Of a stretch of 64,000 nt of DNA, positions 1 to 9,051 are shown piece after piece. The translations under genes were made by a program, and so were the position numbers. How positions within the stretch are numbered: position 1 is the first letter of the stretch; every line of letters begins with the position of its first letter. Location: contig JBIKIN010000015.1 in the NCBI GenBank assembly GCA_044361595.1, positions 1 through 64,000 on the forward strand, written 5' to 3'. The DNA comes from Pseudopedobacter sp044361595. Lineage in GTDB: Bacteria > Bacteroidota > Bacteroidia > Sphingobacteriales > Sphingobacteriaceae. The notes under the pieces were generated by a model. It had not been told where the DNA came from. It searched no databases and saw only the letters and a list, made by a program, of their open reading frames with translations.

Positions 1-299
1 CTCATATTACTTTTATGGTTAAAGTAATATTTAATATCTGAAGTAAGCTGTAAGAGATTATCCTTACTGGAGGCATTAAACACTTCATCTCTACGTCTTT
101 TATAACCTAGCCCAAAATTAATTGATATTTTCTTATTTAATTTATGTTCAAGATTTATATATTGAAAAGAGTAAACAAAACCAATGTTTTCTCTATTCTC
201 ATTATAAAAAATTCTAGCTGGTAAAATACTTATTTCGTTTTTTTGAGCATATGTTATTGCGGTAAGAAGAAATAAAATAACAGTAAGTTTAAACTTCAT
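1..299 (-). CDS. Exported protein, probable outer-membrane beta-barrel, truncated by the window edge
   Basis: The frame opens at the ATG at 299 and is still open at the left edge, so 99 codons are visible and the 3' part lies outside. Residues 1-20 form a signal peptide: a basic start (MKFK), a hydrophobic core and a likely cut after TYA before QKNE. The rest alternates polar and hydrophobic residues and is rich in aromatics (for example the segment SINFGLGYKRR), as in beta-barrel strands. It begins one base after the stop of the preceding 118-residue ORF, so the two are probably co-transcribed. The family is not recognised. Barrel topology is an inference from the residue pattern. Confidence 0.6.
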   Translation of the reverse strand, partial: MKFKLTVILFLLTAITYAQKNEISILPARIFYNENRENIGFVYSFQYINLEHKLNKKISINFGLGYKRRRDEVFNASSKDNLLQLTSDIKYYFNHKSNM

Positions 300-300
300 A

Positions 301-657
301 TTAATATGATTTTAAAGTCATTGTCCAATTTTCTGATGGCTTATCTGCTAATCCTTGAATAAGATTAAAATCATAAAAATATCCAACTTTTGAAACAATA
401 CAATAATCCTTTAAGCATCGGGTACCACTATAAAATCGATATTCTTTTTTTTCTGACTTAGTTAAACCATTACCCTCATCCTCAAAACCAGTCTGTCGAT
501 CTCTACATCTTCTTCTATAATTATATTCAGATCTATTCATAATTTTAAATATGTATGTTTTATCGCTAAAATTACCTCCACCGGTTTTATCCCAAGGATT
601 ATCAGGATTGTTTCTAGTATAAAACCCTAAATCAATTTGTTTTACTTTAGAAATCAT
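301..657 (-). CDS. Small hypothetical protein in line with the upstream lipoprotein gene
   Basis: An ORF of 118 residues with no signal peptide, no membrane segment and no family I recognise. It is basic in the middle (a run of arginines near residue 49) and has three cysteines. It lies in the same reading frame as the upstream lipoprotein gene (679-1518): the two are separated only by that gene's TAA at 679-681 and seven sense codons. It could be an independent small protein, or a former C-terminal extension cut off by a stop codon. The downstream exported-protein gene starts one base after its stop, which favours a translated three-gene unit. Function unknown. Confidence 0.45.
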   Translation of the reverse strand: MISKVKQIDLGFYTRNNPDNPWDKTGGGNFSDKTYIFKIMNRSEYNYRRRCRDRQTGFEDEGNGLTKSEKKEYRFYSGTRCLKDYCIVSKVGYFYDFNLIQGLADKPSENWTMTLKSY

Positions 658-678
658 AGAAAACCATATTCCTAGTGG

Positions 679-1518
679 TTAATAAGAAATTTTAGATTCT
701 ATCTTAATTTCGTTTTTATAATTTACTTCTTTTTGAGTATCGTATCCTGTAAGAGTTATCAACCTATCATCAGGTTGTGTTTTTCTGTTATCTCCCCATG
801 GTCCTGTTCCAGCACATCCGTTGCAAACTCCATTCTCAAAACTTTGTTCACGTTCACAGGCTGATTTACATTCAATACAACCTACTGTATTTGCTCCAAA
901 AGATGGGTCAACACTTATAGGGTCTATTCCTGGTGCTCCATATTCTAAAATATCCAATAAAGGTAACCCCATTTGATACCTGTATATAACATCAGGCTCT
1001 AGATAAGAATCTTCTAACTGAGACATATATTGAATATTATTTTCATCCATAACATAAACAAAACCGTTAACTAGATTTACTTTAAAAATTTCGTCGTCAA
1101 CTTGGAGAATATATTCTTCATTCAGAACCGCTGCAAACCCTGGATCATCAATCAAATATTCACTTTCCAATTCATAATTAGCAACCTGAACCTGAGGTGT
1201 TGTGCTATTAGTGCTTAAAGTGTTTAAATTTTTTACTTCTTTTATCTCTAAATGATTCTGTATGTATCTTCTAGATTTAAAATTAATCTTTTTCTCATAG
1301 TCATCAAGTTTTTCATCAGACATCTTACCAAGCTCTAATACATATGATTCAAAAATTGCTCTATTAGCAAATACATATCTGCCATCAACTATTTTTACAC
1401 CTTCTTTAATATCGGTAAATACTTCTGTTTTTTCTTTTCTGCAGGAATACATTACCGCAGCAATTAAAACTGCACAGCATAATGCTAGAAAATTTCTTTT
1501 TCTAAATATTTTTTTCAC
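679..1518 (-). CDS. Cysteine-rich putative lipoprotein
   Basis: A 279-residue protein with a lipoprotein signal: basic MKKIFRKR, a hydrophobic stretch and a lipobox ending in Cys26 (AVMYSC). It should be tethered to the outer face of a membrane. The middle is acidic and shows no domain I know. Near residues 213-235 five cysteines are clustered as CxxC, CxxxC and CxxC, which could bind a metal or form disulphides in the periplasm. The next ORF downstream lies in the same frame after a single stop. First gene of a probable three-gene minus-strand unit; function unknown. Confidence 0.65.
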   Translation of the reverse strand: MKKIFRKRNFLALCCAVLIAAVMYSCRKEKTEVFTDIKEGVKIVDGRYVFANRAIFESYVLELGKMSDEKLDDYEKKINFKSRRYIQNHLEIKEVKNLNTLSTNSTTPQVQVANYELESEYLIDDPGFAAVLNEEYILQVDDEIFKVNLVNGFVYVMDENNIQYMSQLEDSYLEPDVIYRYQMGLPLLDILEYGAPGIDPISVDPSFGANTVGCIECKSACEREQSFENGVCNGCAGTGPWGDNRKTQPDDRLITLTGYDTQKEVNYKNEIKIESKISY

Positions 1519-1861
1519 GTTAAATAAATATTATTTTTTTTGCTACTCTTAACGCTTTTCGCTTCGGCTTATGATGCTTTTACAAGTGCCATCATTAATG
1601 TTTCACTAGATAGATGCTTTCTGATCAGGGTAGATGAATCCGTAACAATTATATTACTTAATTTGAATTGTTGCAATTAAAGGACAAAAAAGTTACTAAC
1701 AATTTGAACTTATAAGATTTAAATAATATTTCTTTTACAAGGATCTTATTTAAGGTTAGATAACTGATATTGAGATTAAACTTATAATAACCATATTAAT
1801 ATCAAACAAAAAAACTCCCTACAAAACATGCAGGGAGTTTTCAAATAGAATAATATCTTAT
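1519..1861. other. Intergenic gap with one terminator
   Basis: Between the start of the Cys-rich lipoprotein gene and the end of the LruC gene. The only clear element is the hairpin at 1811-1841, listed separately. The lipoprotein gene's promoter should lie at roughly 1520-1620 on the minus strand, but no good TAnnTTTG box is visible. No ORF or RNA gene is supported. Confidence 0.5.
1811..1841 (-). terminator. Rho-independent terminator of the LruC lipoprotein gene
   Basis: A perfect 10-bp stem: AAAACTCCCT (1811-1820) pairs with AGGGAGTTTT (1832-1841) across an 11-base loop. Read on the minus strand it lies just after the stop of the LruC gene and continues into a T-rich run. Confidence 0.85.
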
Positions 1862-3832
1862 TTACTTATACCAATCTTTAGCATTAACACCACCAGAAGC
1901 AGCCCAGTCCTTAAATCTTGGATATTTCTCGTCTATGGATTGTCCTTCAATTGGAAAGTTAAAAGTTTCTAAAAATTGTAATGCCCAAGGCCAGTTATTT
2001 TCACCTATATAATACAATCCTCTAGCAGGGTCACTTCTATCTTCATATGTTCCAAAAAGTGCTTTCACAGCTTTGTTTGTCGGCTTAAATCCTGGTAAGT
2101 GAATTTCGTAATCTCTTCTTCCATCACTAATCAAAAATGGATTAAATGAAACAGGATTTAAAGCACTTAATGGTTGTGGAGTTAAAAATTCAATCAAAAC
2201 CCTCACCGGTTCAGAATAATTAACAACTGAATTGTAAATCAATTTTTGGTTATCAAAAGGAATAAATACGGCTTTATCTTGTCCCGCTTCTGTTCCGTTA
2301 ATATTGTATTTTATATATTTTCCACTATTGATGTAACCCCTAACATCATCAACTACCGAAGGGCTAATTGGTAACTCTACACCAAAACCGTTTTTATAAT
2401 AAGCTAAAGACTCGTTTATTTTATAATCAGCTTTCATCTCAGTTACTTCGTTGTTTGCGTTTACAGCAAAAGAATATCTGAAATTAACTACCAAGTCATT
2501 CATATCAAAATCACCTTTTCTTGGCCAATTATCTTCAAATGCAATTGTTCCCCATGCTGTTTTTGAAGGATAGAAAGTATCATAAGCTTTTTTGGAATCA
2601 CCTGGGTGAATATCATTATCATCGCTTATGCCGTCGCCGTCGCTATCAATTGGTGCGGCTAGTTTAACAACATTTCTTTTTGATAATGCCGTTTTAGGAA
2701 AAGAGCTTGCATAAAGTACTACATCATTGAAGTCATGGTCAGACTTAGAATCCTCTCTATTAATATCTTCAAAACCAATAATTAGTAAATCCTCTTTTTC
2801 ATAATTTAATACTACTGTATGCTTCTTTAGATTAGGGTTGTTTTCTGGGTTAAGTGTCTCATCTGAATAAAATTTGTCACCATTTGTTCTAACGCTTTTG
2901 GTGTTTTTATCCCAGCCATTTACTAAAAGAACAAGACCAATTGTTGTACCAGCTTTAAAATTTCCCAAGTTTACCCTATCACCAGATATTAAGCCACCAC
3001 CCGACCCATTGCCAGAGGTGTTTGGAAAAATGTATTTAATATTTGCAATGTCTTCTGCTCTGCTAGGTTTCTGATTGGCTGGATAAGAGTAATAAGCAAT
3101 TGTGTTTTCATTAGTTGCCCCTTCAGAAACATAGGTAATAAAAACATCTCCATCTTCTATAACATCTATATTTCTATTTACGATAGGCGACAAATACACC
3201 AAATGGTGGCTTTCCACATTTTTTTCTTCGGGTAACGAGTTGTTTAAATAACCTAGTAATTCTGCGCTCACATTTCCTGGTGTGGGTGTTAAATATTGAG
3301 GCCTTCCATCAGCTTGATAACTACCTATAAAACTGTAGGTTGTACTATTATTTGTAGCGAAAAACTGGCTGTTTACCCCTAAAGTTACATTAGTTGAGCT
3401 ATTTAAATAACTAGTAGAATTAACTACATTTCCTGAAAATGATTTACTACCCCCAATAATAATATCTAAAGAATTATTTTTAAAAAATCCCTTTAATTCT
3501 TTTATCAAGCCTGTATAATGTGGCTTTATAATAATTTGCTCTACATAAGCAGGTATAATTAATTTGGTGTCTATATATCCTTGTTTATTAGTTAGTGCAT
3601 ATAAAACTTCTTGATTGTCTTTAATAGAATGAAATGAGACAGGCACACCAGCTAAAGGTTCGCCAAGGTTAGACAACAATCTAACATTTATTTTAATGGT
3701 TTTACTCGTAGTATAATTGAAACCTGTAGGTGCTATGTTGTTAGGATCATCTATTTTAGTAACATCCTCACTCCTTTTACAAGAAATAAACATATTGATG
3801 ATTAGTAGGTATAATAAAATTCTTTTGAACAT
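1862..3832 (-). CDS. LruC domain lipoprotein with DUF4114-like region
   Basis: A 656-residue surface or periplasmic lipoprotein. The N-terminus is a lipoprotein signal ending in ISC at Cys18. Residues about 45-125 look like a small Ig-like or carboxypeptidase-regulatory beta domain. Residues about 285-377 resemble DUF4114, ending in a DHDFNDVVLY motif. A calcium-type aspartate loop (DSDGDGISDDND) follows near residue 395, and the rest matches the LruC/DUF4842 region (FDMNDLVVNF, then a C-terminal block ending near NWPWALQFLE). LruC proteins are known from Leptospira and many Bacteroidota; their biochemical role is unclear. A single-gene unit with its own terminator. The family call rests on motif memory. 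Confidence 0.8.
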   Translation of the reverse strand: MFKRILLYLLIINMFISCKRSEDVTKIDDPNNIAPTGFNYTTSKTIKINVRLLSNLGEPLAGVPVSFHSIKDNQEVLYALTNKQGYIDTKLIIPAYVEQIIIKPHYTGLIKELKGFFKNNSLDIIIGGSKSFSGNVVNSTSYLNSSTNVTLGVNSQFFATNNSTTYSFIGSYQADGRPQYLTPTPGNVSAELLGYLNNSLPEEKNVESHHLVYLSPIVNRNIDVIEDGDVFITYVSEGATNENTIAYYSYPANQKPSRAEDIANIKYIFPNTSGNGSGGGLISGDRVNLGNFKAGTTIGLVLLVNGWDKNTKSVRTNGDKFYSDETLNPENNPNLKKHTVVLNYEKEDLLIIGFEDINREDSKSDHDFNDVVLYASSFPKTALSKRNVVKLAAPIDSDGDGISDDNDIHPGDSKKAYDTFYPSKTAWGTIAFEDNWPRKGDFDMNDLVVNFRYSFAVNANNEVTEMKADYKINESLAYYKNGFGVELPISPSVVDDVRGYINSGKYIKYNINGTEAGQDKAVFIPFDNQKLIYNSVVNYSEPVRVLIEFLTPQPLSALNPVSFNPFLISDGRRDYEIHLPGFKPTNKAVKALFGTYEDRSDPARGLYYIGENNWPWALQFLETFNFPIEGQSIDEKYPRFKDWAASGGVNAKDWYK

Positions 3833-4042
3833 CTCGTATTTTATAAGATTGCTATTTAGCTTCTTACGAGAATTACTCTAAAAAGATACCAAAATGATAG
3901 GTTTTTGACAATATCCTGCTCTATTCCTTTTAATTAAAGTTTTAAGTTTAATCTAGATGGAATTAATTTGATGAAATTTAATATTGCAGAGAAATGATTG
4001 CTTAATTTGAAGAATTATTTCCACGCATTAATTAAATTAAAA

Positions 4043-4918
4043 TTAATTAGCGTAAAATTCTTTTTCTGCCTTCAATTTTTTCTTTTGAACTTTTCCAGAT
4101 ACTACAATGCTAACTTCATATAGCAAGAATAAAGGAAAGCTTACTGTTAGCATTGTTGGTAGGTCGGGTGTTGGAGTTACAATTGCAGCAATTATTAAAA
4201 TAATCACAACAGCATATCTGCGTTTTTCACGCATAAACTTGGGTGTCATGATACCAAGTTGAGACAAAATATAAATGACTATGGGTAGTTCGAAAACCGC
4301 CCCTGTACATAAGGTTAACGTAGCAACTGAAGAAAAATAAGAATCTATAGTAATCGTGTTTTCAATATCAGGGCTTATACTATAGTTTGATAAAAAATTA
4401 ACAGAAAGTGGCGCTACAATAAAATAACCAAAAAGTAAACCTACTATAAATAAAAGACTTGCATAAAATACAAATCCGCTTGCCGATTTACGTTCAGAAT
4501 CTTTTAATGCTGGTTTTACAAATCGCCAAATTTCCCATAATAAATAAGGAAAACCTAATATTACCCCTGTCATTAAAGCAGAGTTAATTTGTAAAGTAAA
4601 CTGCCCAGCCATTTCTGTGTTGATAATTTTGCCAGGGATACTTTGTATGCAAAAACCACTTTTATTAAAATACTCTCCAATTTGACACATGATGCGGTAA
4701 GTCCAAAAGGAAGATTTTCTTGGGCCCATTATTACAGTGTCGAAAATAAAATCGTAGAAGAAAAAGCAAATTATTGTAAAGAAAACAACAGCAATTGAGG
4801 CTCTAATGAGATGTATTCTCAACTCGGAGAGGTGATCAAAGAAAGACATCTCAGCTTCTAAAGTTTTTCCTTTTCCTTTTACTGCTTCTACTAAGTCTGT
4901 TTTTCTTTCTTTGGCCAT
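4043..4918 (-). CDS. tatC: Sec-independent protein translocase subunit TatC
   Basis: The multi-spanning core receptor of the twin-arginine translocase, which exports folded, often cofactor-containing proteins across the inner membrane. The 291-residue protein has the hallmark N-terminal motif HLSELRIHLIRA (about residues 29-40) followed by TM1, and about six hydrophobic segments in all. The first periplasmic loop (about residues 60-105) is longer than in E. coli TatC. No tatA/B is visible in this window, so the partners must be elsewhere. It follows the accBC genes on the same strand but is separated from them by a strong terminator, so it probably has its own promoter. Confidence 0.95.
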   Translation of the reverse strand: MAKERKTDLVEAVKGKGKTLEAEMSFFDHLSELRIHLIRASIAVVFFTIICFFFYDFIFDTVIMGPRKSSFWTYRIMCQIGEYFNKSGFCIQSIPGKIINTEMAGQFTLQINSALMTGVILGFPYLLWEIWRFVKPALKDSERKSASGFVFYASLLFIVGLLFGYFIVAPLSVNFLSNYSISPDIENTITIDSYFSSVATLTLCTGAVFELPIVIYILSQLGIMTPKFMREKRRYAVVIILIIAAIVTPTPDLPTMLTVSFPLFLLYEVSIVVSGKVQKKKLKAEKEFYAN

Positions 4919-4938
4919 TATCAGATTTTACAAACGCA

Positions 4939-4973
4939 AAAATACCATTTTGAAACTTTCAAAATGGTATTTT
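4939..4973 (-). terminator. Terminator after accC (perfect palindrome)
   Basis: A 17-bp perfect inverted repeat, 4939-4955 against 4957-4973, around a single central base. On the minus strand it ends in TTTTT. It lies between the end of accC and the start of tatC. Confidence 0.8.
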
Positions 4974-4992
4974 ATTTTGTTTAATTTTTATT

Positions 4993-6339
4993 TTACTTGT
5001 CTTCGCTAAATTCAAAAGTTTCCATAAACTTAGTGGTAAAATTACCTGCTCTAAAGTTAGGATCTTTCATTAATTTAAGGTGAAAAGGTATTGTTGTCTT
5101 TATTCCTTCAATCACAAATTCACTTAAGGCTCTTTCCATGGTGTTAATTGCTTCCTCTCTAGTTTGTGCAACACATATCAGTTTAGCAATCATAGAATCA
5201 TAATTTGGAGGGATTACATAACCAGCGTAAACATGTGTATCAACTCTAACACCATGCCCACCAGGTGAATGAAAATGCGTTATTTTACCAGGAGAAGGTC
5301 TAAAGTTGTTAAAAGGATCTTCTGCATTTATACGGCATTCTATAGCACACATTTCTGGTGTGTAAGACTTTCCTGAGATTGGAATACCACAAGCAACTTT
5401 AATTTGCTCTTTTATTAAATCAAAGTTTATAACTTCTTCTGTTACGGGATGCTCTACTTGAATACGAGTATTCATCTCCATAAAATAGAAGTTTCGATGC
5501 TTATCTACCAAAAACTCTACAGTTCCTGCGCCCTCATACTTAACAGCTGTAGCACCTTTTATAGCTGCTTCTCCCATTCTCTCTCTTAACTCTGGCGTCA
5601 TAAAGGGCGAAGGAGCTTCTTCAACTAACTTTTGATGTCTTCTTTGAATTGAGCAATCTCTCTCAGACAGATGGCAAACCTTACCAAACTGATCTCCAAT
5701 TACTTGGATTTCAATGTGTCTTGGGTCTTCAATATATTTTTCTAAATACATTCCATCATTACCAAAAGCAGCTGCTGATTCTTGACGGGCCGAGTTCCAA
5801 GCATCTTCAAAATCTTCATCTTTCCAAACTTGTCTCATTCCACGCCCACCACCACCAGCGGTAGCTTTTAAAATTACAGGGTAACCAATTTTGTTGGCAA
5901 TTGCAATTCCTTCTTTTACATCTGTTAACAATCCTTCTGAGCCGGGAATAGTTGGAACGCCAGCGGCTTTCATGGTGTCTTTAGCAGATGCTTTGTCACC
6001 CATGCTATTAATTTGATCGGCAGTTGCTCCAATAAATTTTATCCCATACTCATGACATATAGCAGAAAACTTTGCGTTTTCTGATAAAAAGCCATAACCA
6101 GGATGTATGGCATCTGCATTGGTTAATTCTGCAGCAGAGATAATATTTGGTATATTTAAGTAAGAATCTTTACTTGGAGGCGGGCCAATACAAACAGCCT
6201 CGTCTGCAAATCTAACATGCAAACTTTCTCTATCTGCAGTAGAATAAACAGCAACTGTTTTAATCCCCATTTCTTTACAAGTACGTATAATACGCAATGC
6301 AATCTCACCTCGGTTAGCTATAAGTATTTTTTTAAACAT
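4993..6339 (-). CDS. accC: Acetyl-CoA carboxylase, biotin carboxylase subunit
   Basis: Catalyses ATP- and bicarbonate-dependent carboxylation of the biotin on AccB, the first half-reaction of acetyl-CoA carboxylase in fatty-acid synthesis. The 448-residue length is typical. Visible are the N-terminal KILIANRGEIALRI motif, the glycine-rich ATP-grasp loop KATAGGGGRGMR (about residues 159-170), and the catalytic stretch MEMNTRIQVEHPVTEE (about 289-304). It follows accB by 65 bases in the same direction, within a run that includes plsX and fabH, so supply of malonyl-CoA precursor and its first use are encoded together. The carboxyltransferase genes accA/accD are not in this window. Confidence 0.97.
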   Translation of the reverse strand: MFKKILIANRGEIALRIIRTCKEMGIKTVAVYSTADRESLHVRFADEAVCIGPPPSKDSYLNIPNIISAAELTNADAIHPGYGFLSENAKFSAICHEYGIKFIGATADQINSMGDKASAKDTMKAAGVPTIPGSEGLLTDVKEGIAIANKIGYPVILKATAGGGGRGMRQVWKDEDFEDAWNSARQESAAAFGNDGMYLEKYIEDPRHIEIQVIGDQFGKVCHLSERDCSIQRRHQKLVEEAPSPFMTPELRERMGEAAIKGATAVKYEGAGTVEFLVDKHRNFYFMEMNTRIQVEHPVTEEVINFDLIKEQIKVACGIPISGKSYTPEMCAIECRINAEDPFNNFRPSPGKITHFHSPGGHGVRVDTHVYAGYVIPPNYDSMIAKLICVAQTREEAINTMERALSEFVIEGIKTTIPFHLKLMKDPNFRAGNFTTKFMETFEFSEDK

Positions 6340-6404
6340 TTCTTATTGTTTTATATCAAAATTAATTTTTTAACGATTGTAGCATTTAGCTTAAATCATG
6401 ATAA

Positions 6405-6896
6405 TTATGATGGGTCAATAAGAAATAAAGGTTGGTCGTATTCTACTGGCTTAGAGTTGTCTACTAAAACTTTAACTACTTTACCAGATACCTCTGATTC
6501 AATCTCGTTAAACAACTTCATAGCTTCTATTATACAAAGTACAGTTCCGCTAGTTATCTCGTCACCAATATTAATAAGGCTAGGTTTATCTGGTGATGAA
6601 GATCTGTAAAAAGTACCAATCATTGGAGATTTGATAGTTACGTATCTTGATTCATCTGTTTGATTATCTACTGGTGTATGAGCAGCAATAGGTGCAGATT
6701 CTTGTTGAATTGGTTGTGCTGCAGCAATAGGAGCGGCCTGAGGTAAAACAGCAGGTACACTTGCGGTAACAAATGTTGGCTCCTGGTTAGTTTTTATAGT
6801 TATTTTAAAATCTTGTTCTTCAATTGATACTTCATTCACTCCTGATTTTGCAACAAATTTAATCAGGTCTTGAATTTGTTTGATATCCATTCCCAT
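6405..6896 (-). CDS. accB: Acetyl-CoA carboxylase, biotin carboxyl carrier protein
   Basis: Carries the biotin that shuttles CO2 between biotin carboxylase and carboxyltransferase. The 163-residue protein has an N-terminal helical domain (KQIQDLIKFV), an Ala/Pro/Gln-rich linker at about residues 45-80, and a C-terminal biotinyl domain in which the EAMKLFNEI motif places the biotinylated lysine at about 127. Two ATGs lie two codons apart at the start (MGM); the upstream one is used here. It sits between fabH and accC on the same strand. Confidence 0.96.
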   Translation of the reverse strand: MGMDIKQIQDLIKFVAKSGVNEVSIEEQDFKITIKTNQEPTFVTASVPAVLPQAAPIAAAQPIQQESAPIAAHTPVDNQTDESRYVTIKSPMIGTFYRSSSPDKPSLINIGDEITSGTVLCIIEAMKLFNEIESEVSGKVVKVLVDNSKPVEYDQPLFLIDPS

Positions 6897-6962
6897 TATA
6901 ATGTGGTTTAAGTTTTGATTAATTAAGAAATCTAATATAAGAATTTTATGTAAATGTTGTGA

Positions 6963-7952
6963 TTAGTAAGCCCATTTAAGGTAAACAGAACCCCAAGTGA
7001 AACCACCACCAAAAGCAGCTAATATTAAATTATCTCCTTTTTTTAGTTTGCTTTCCCATTCCCATAAACAAAGTGGAATTGTTCCATTGGTGGTGTTCCC
7101 GTAACGCTCTATATTGATCATTACTTTATCTGATCCTACACCCATGCGGTTAGCTGTAGCATCTATAATTCTTTTATTGGCTTGATGAGGAACTAACCAT
7201 GATATATCATCTGCCGTTAAATTATTTTTTTCCATTATTTCTGCGGCAACATCTGCCATATTGGTAACCGCAAATTTAAAAACTGCTTGACCCTCTTGGA
7301 ATACAACATGTTCATTTGCGTCTACCGTTTCGTGGCTTGCTGGTTTTAATGAACCCCCTGCTTTTTGGTGTAAAAAGGCTCTGCCTGAACCATCACTTTT
7401 TAAGATAGAGTCTATAACACCGTTACCTTCTGTGTTGGGCTCTAACAACACGGCTCCGCAACCATCACCAAAAATAATACAGGTCACTCTGTCTTCGTAA
7501 TTAATTATAGAAGACATTTTATCCCCACCAACTACTAAAACTTTTTTGTGTTTACCTGATTCTATAAATTGAGATGCTGTAGAAAGACCGTATAAAAAAC
7601 CTGAACAGGCAGCTTGCAAATCATAACCCCAGGCATTTATAGCACCTATTTTATCTGCTAAAATATTTGCAGATGCTGGAAAAGGCATGTCTGGTGTAGA
7701 TGTACAAAATATGATTAACTCTATTTCTTCGGCACTAATTCCTCTTTTGGCTAACAACCCATTAACAGCATGAACTGCCATATCTGAAGTTGCTAAACCT
7801 TCGCCTTTTAGTATTCTTCTTTCTTTAATTCCGGTTCTGCTGGTTATCCATTCATCGTTAGTGTCAACCATAGTTTCTAGCTCCTGATTTGTTAGCACAT
7901 AATCAGGAACATAACCATTTACAGCCGTAATTGCAGCGTGAATTTTACTCAT
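6963..7952 (-). CDS. fabH: 3-oxoacyl-ACP synthase III
   Basis: KAS III starts fatty-acid chains by condensing an acyl-CoA with malonyl-ACP. The 329-residue length is typical. The catalytic triad is visible: Cys116 in AACSGFLYGL, His256 in VPHQANKRI and Asn286 in YGNTTNGT. The last motif differs from the more usual GNTSAAS. It starts 13 bases after the end of plsX, which suggests a tightly coupled plsX-fabH pair, and is followed by accB and accC. Confidence 0.96.
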   Translation of the reverse strand: MSKIHAAITAVNGYVPDYVLTNQELETMVDTNDEWITSRTGIKERRILKGEGLATSDMAVHAVNGLLAKRGISAEEIELIIFCTSTPDMPFPASANILADKIGAINAWGYDLQAACSGFLYGLSTASQFIESGKHKKVLVVGGDKMSSIINYEDRVTCIIFGDGCGAVLLEPNTEGNGVIDSILKSDGSGRAFLHQKAGGSLKPASHETVDANEHVVFQEGQAVFKFAVTNMADVAAEIMEKNNLTADDISWLVPHQANKRIIDATANRMGVGSDKVMINIERYGNTTNGTIPLCLWEWESKLKKGDNLILAAFGGGFTWGSVYLKWAY

Positions 7953-7965
7953 AATTTAGGTGTGT

Positions 7966-8907
7966 TTAAGAATTGAAAGCATTTTTAAAGCGTTCAATTA
8001 TTTTGGTTTCTACCATGTCTTTAGAAAGTAGAACCATATTTTTTATAGCCTCTGGACTTGAAATTCCGTGTCCGATAATTACAGGAGCATTAACTCCTAA
8101 AATTGGACTTCCGCCGTATTGTTCGTAATTAAATCTATCAAAGAATTCATCTTTTAATCCTTTTTTAAGAGTTAAAACATAAAAAGATTCTGCCAATTTA
8201 AGCATTACGTTTCCGGTAAAACCGTCGCAAACAATTACATCGGCTTTATCATTAAACAAATCTCTTCCTTCAATATTCCCAATAAAATTTAATTGATCTG
8301 ATGATTTTAATAAAGGATGTGTAGCTTGTGTAAGCATGTTTCCTTTTTCTTCCTCCTCGCCCAAATTCATTAAACCCACTTTAGGCTCTTCAATTTGATA
8401 AACATATTTAGAGTAAAGGCTACCCATTATTCCAAATTGTAATAAATGCTCAGGCTTGCAATCTGCATTTGCACCCGCATCTAACATAATACCAAACCCT
8501 CCTTTAACCTTAGGGATAACTGTAGAAATAGCTGGTCTAAGCACTCCTGATATAGCTTTTACGCTAAACATGGCGCCAACTAACATGGCTCCTGTGTTTC
8601 CTGCAGATGCAAAAGAATCTATGGCTCCTTCTTTAAGCATGTTAAAACCAACCGATATACTGGAATTGGGTTTTTGAACAATTGCTTTTGTAGGATGTTC
8701 GCCCATACCTATAACCTCCGAGGTATGTACAAACTCAAAAAAATCTGGATTATAATTTTGTTCTTTTAGAAGCGAAGTAGCGACTTCTTTGTCTCCAATT
8801 AGCACTAATTGCTGATTGGCTTCTAATTTTTTGTGCGCTTGTATAGCACCTAAAATTGTGGCTTTAGGAGCATAATCTCCGCCCATTATATCTAAACCAA
8901 TTTTCAT
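7966..8907 (-). CDS. plsX: Phosphate acyltransferase PlsX
   Basis: Makes acyl-phosphate from acyl-ACP for the PlsX/PlsY route of phosphatidic acid synthesis. The 313-residue protein begins with MKIGLDIMGGDYAPK, the usual PlsX N-terminus, and contains the conserved ASAGNTGAML stretch (about residues 101-110) and DGFTGNVMLK near residue 228. It begins the plsX-fabH-accB-accC group. Upstream, between rpmF and plsX, lies a strong hairpin, so expression of the lipid genes may depend on read-through or on a promoter at about 8910-8985. Confidence 0.96.
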   Translation of the reverse strand: MKIGLDIMGGDYAPKATILGAIQAHKKLEANQQLVLIGDKEVATSLLKEQNYNPDFFEFVHTSEVIGMGEHPTKAIVQKPNSSISVGFNMLKEGAIDSFASAGNTGAMLVGAMFSVKAISGVLRPAISTVIPKVKGGFGIMLDAGANADCKPEHLLQFGIMGSLYSKYVYQIEEPKVGLMNLGEEEEKGNMLTQATHPLLKSSDQLNFIGNIEGRDLFNDKADVIVCDGFTGNVMLKLAESFYVLTLKKGLKDEFFDRFNYEQYGGSPILGVNAPVIIGHGISSPEAIKNMVLLSKDMVETKIIERFKNAFNS

Positions 8908-8945
8908 TGAGACAAGTGAGATAAGTGAGAAAGTGGTGTGAGAAT
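8907..8945. repeat. Degenerate gtgaga-type intergenic repeat
   Basis: Just upstream of plsX the plus strand reads as loosely repeated units (gagacaagtgag, ataagtgagaaag). Similar stretches occur at 14100-14155, 18520-18565 and 51595-51725. No function is assigned. Confidence 0.35.
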
Positions 8946-8986
8946 TAATCTAAACTGATTAATATTTAGATTATTTGTAAACAAAA

Positions 8987-9041
8987 AATAACCCTTGTAC
9001 AAGTTTTTCTGTTTAATCGAAACTCTTGTATAAGGGTTATT
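8987..9041 (-). terminator. Hairpin terminator or attenuator after rpmF
   Basis: A 17-bp stem with one G-U pair: 8987-9003 (AATAACCCTTGTACAAG) pairs with 9025-9041. On the minus strand it ends in TTTTTTG. It lies in the rpmF-plsX gap, separating the ribosomal and lipid halves of the cluster. Confidence 0.8.
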
Positions 9042-9051
9042 CATATTTATT

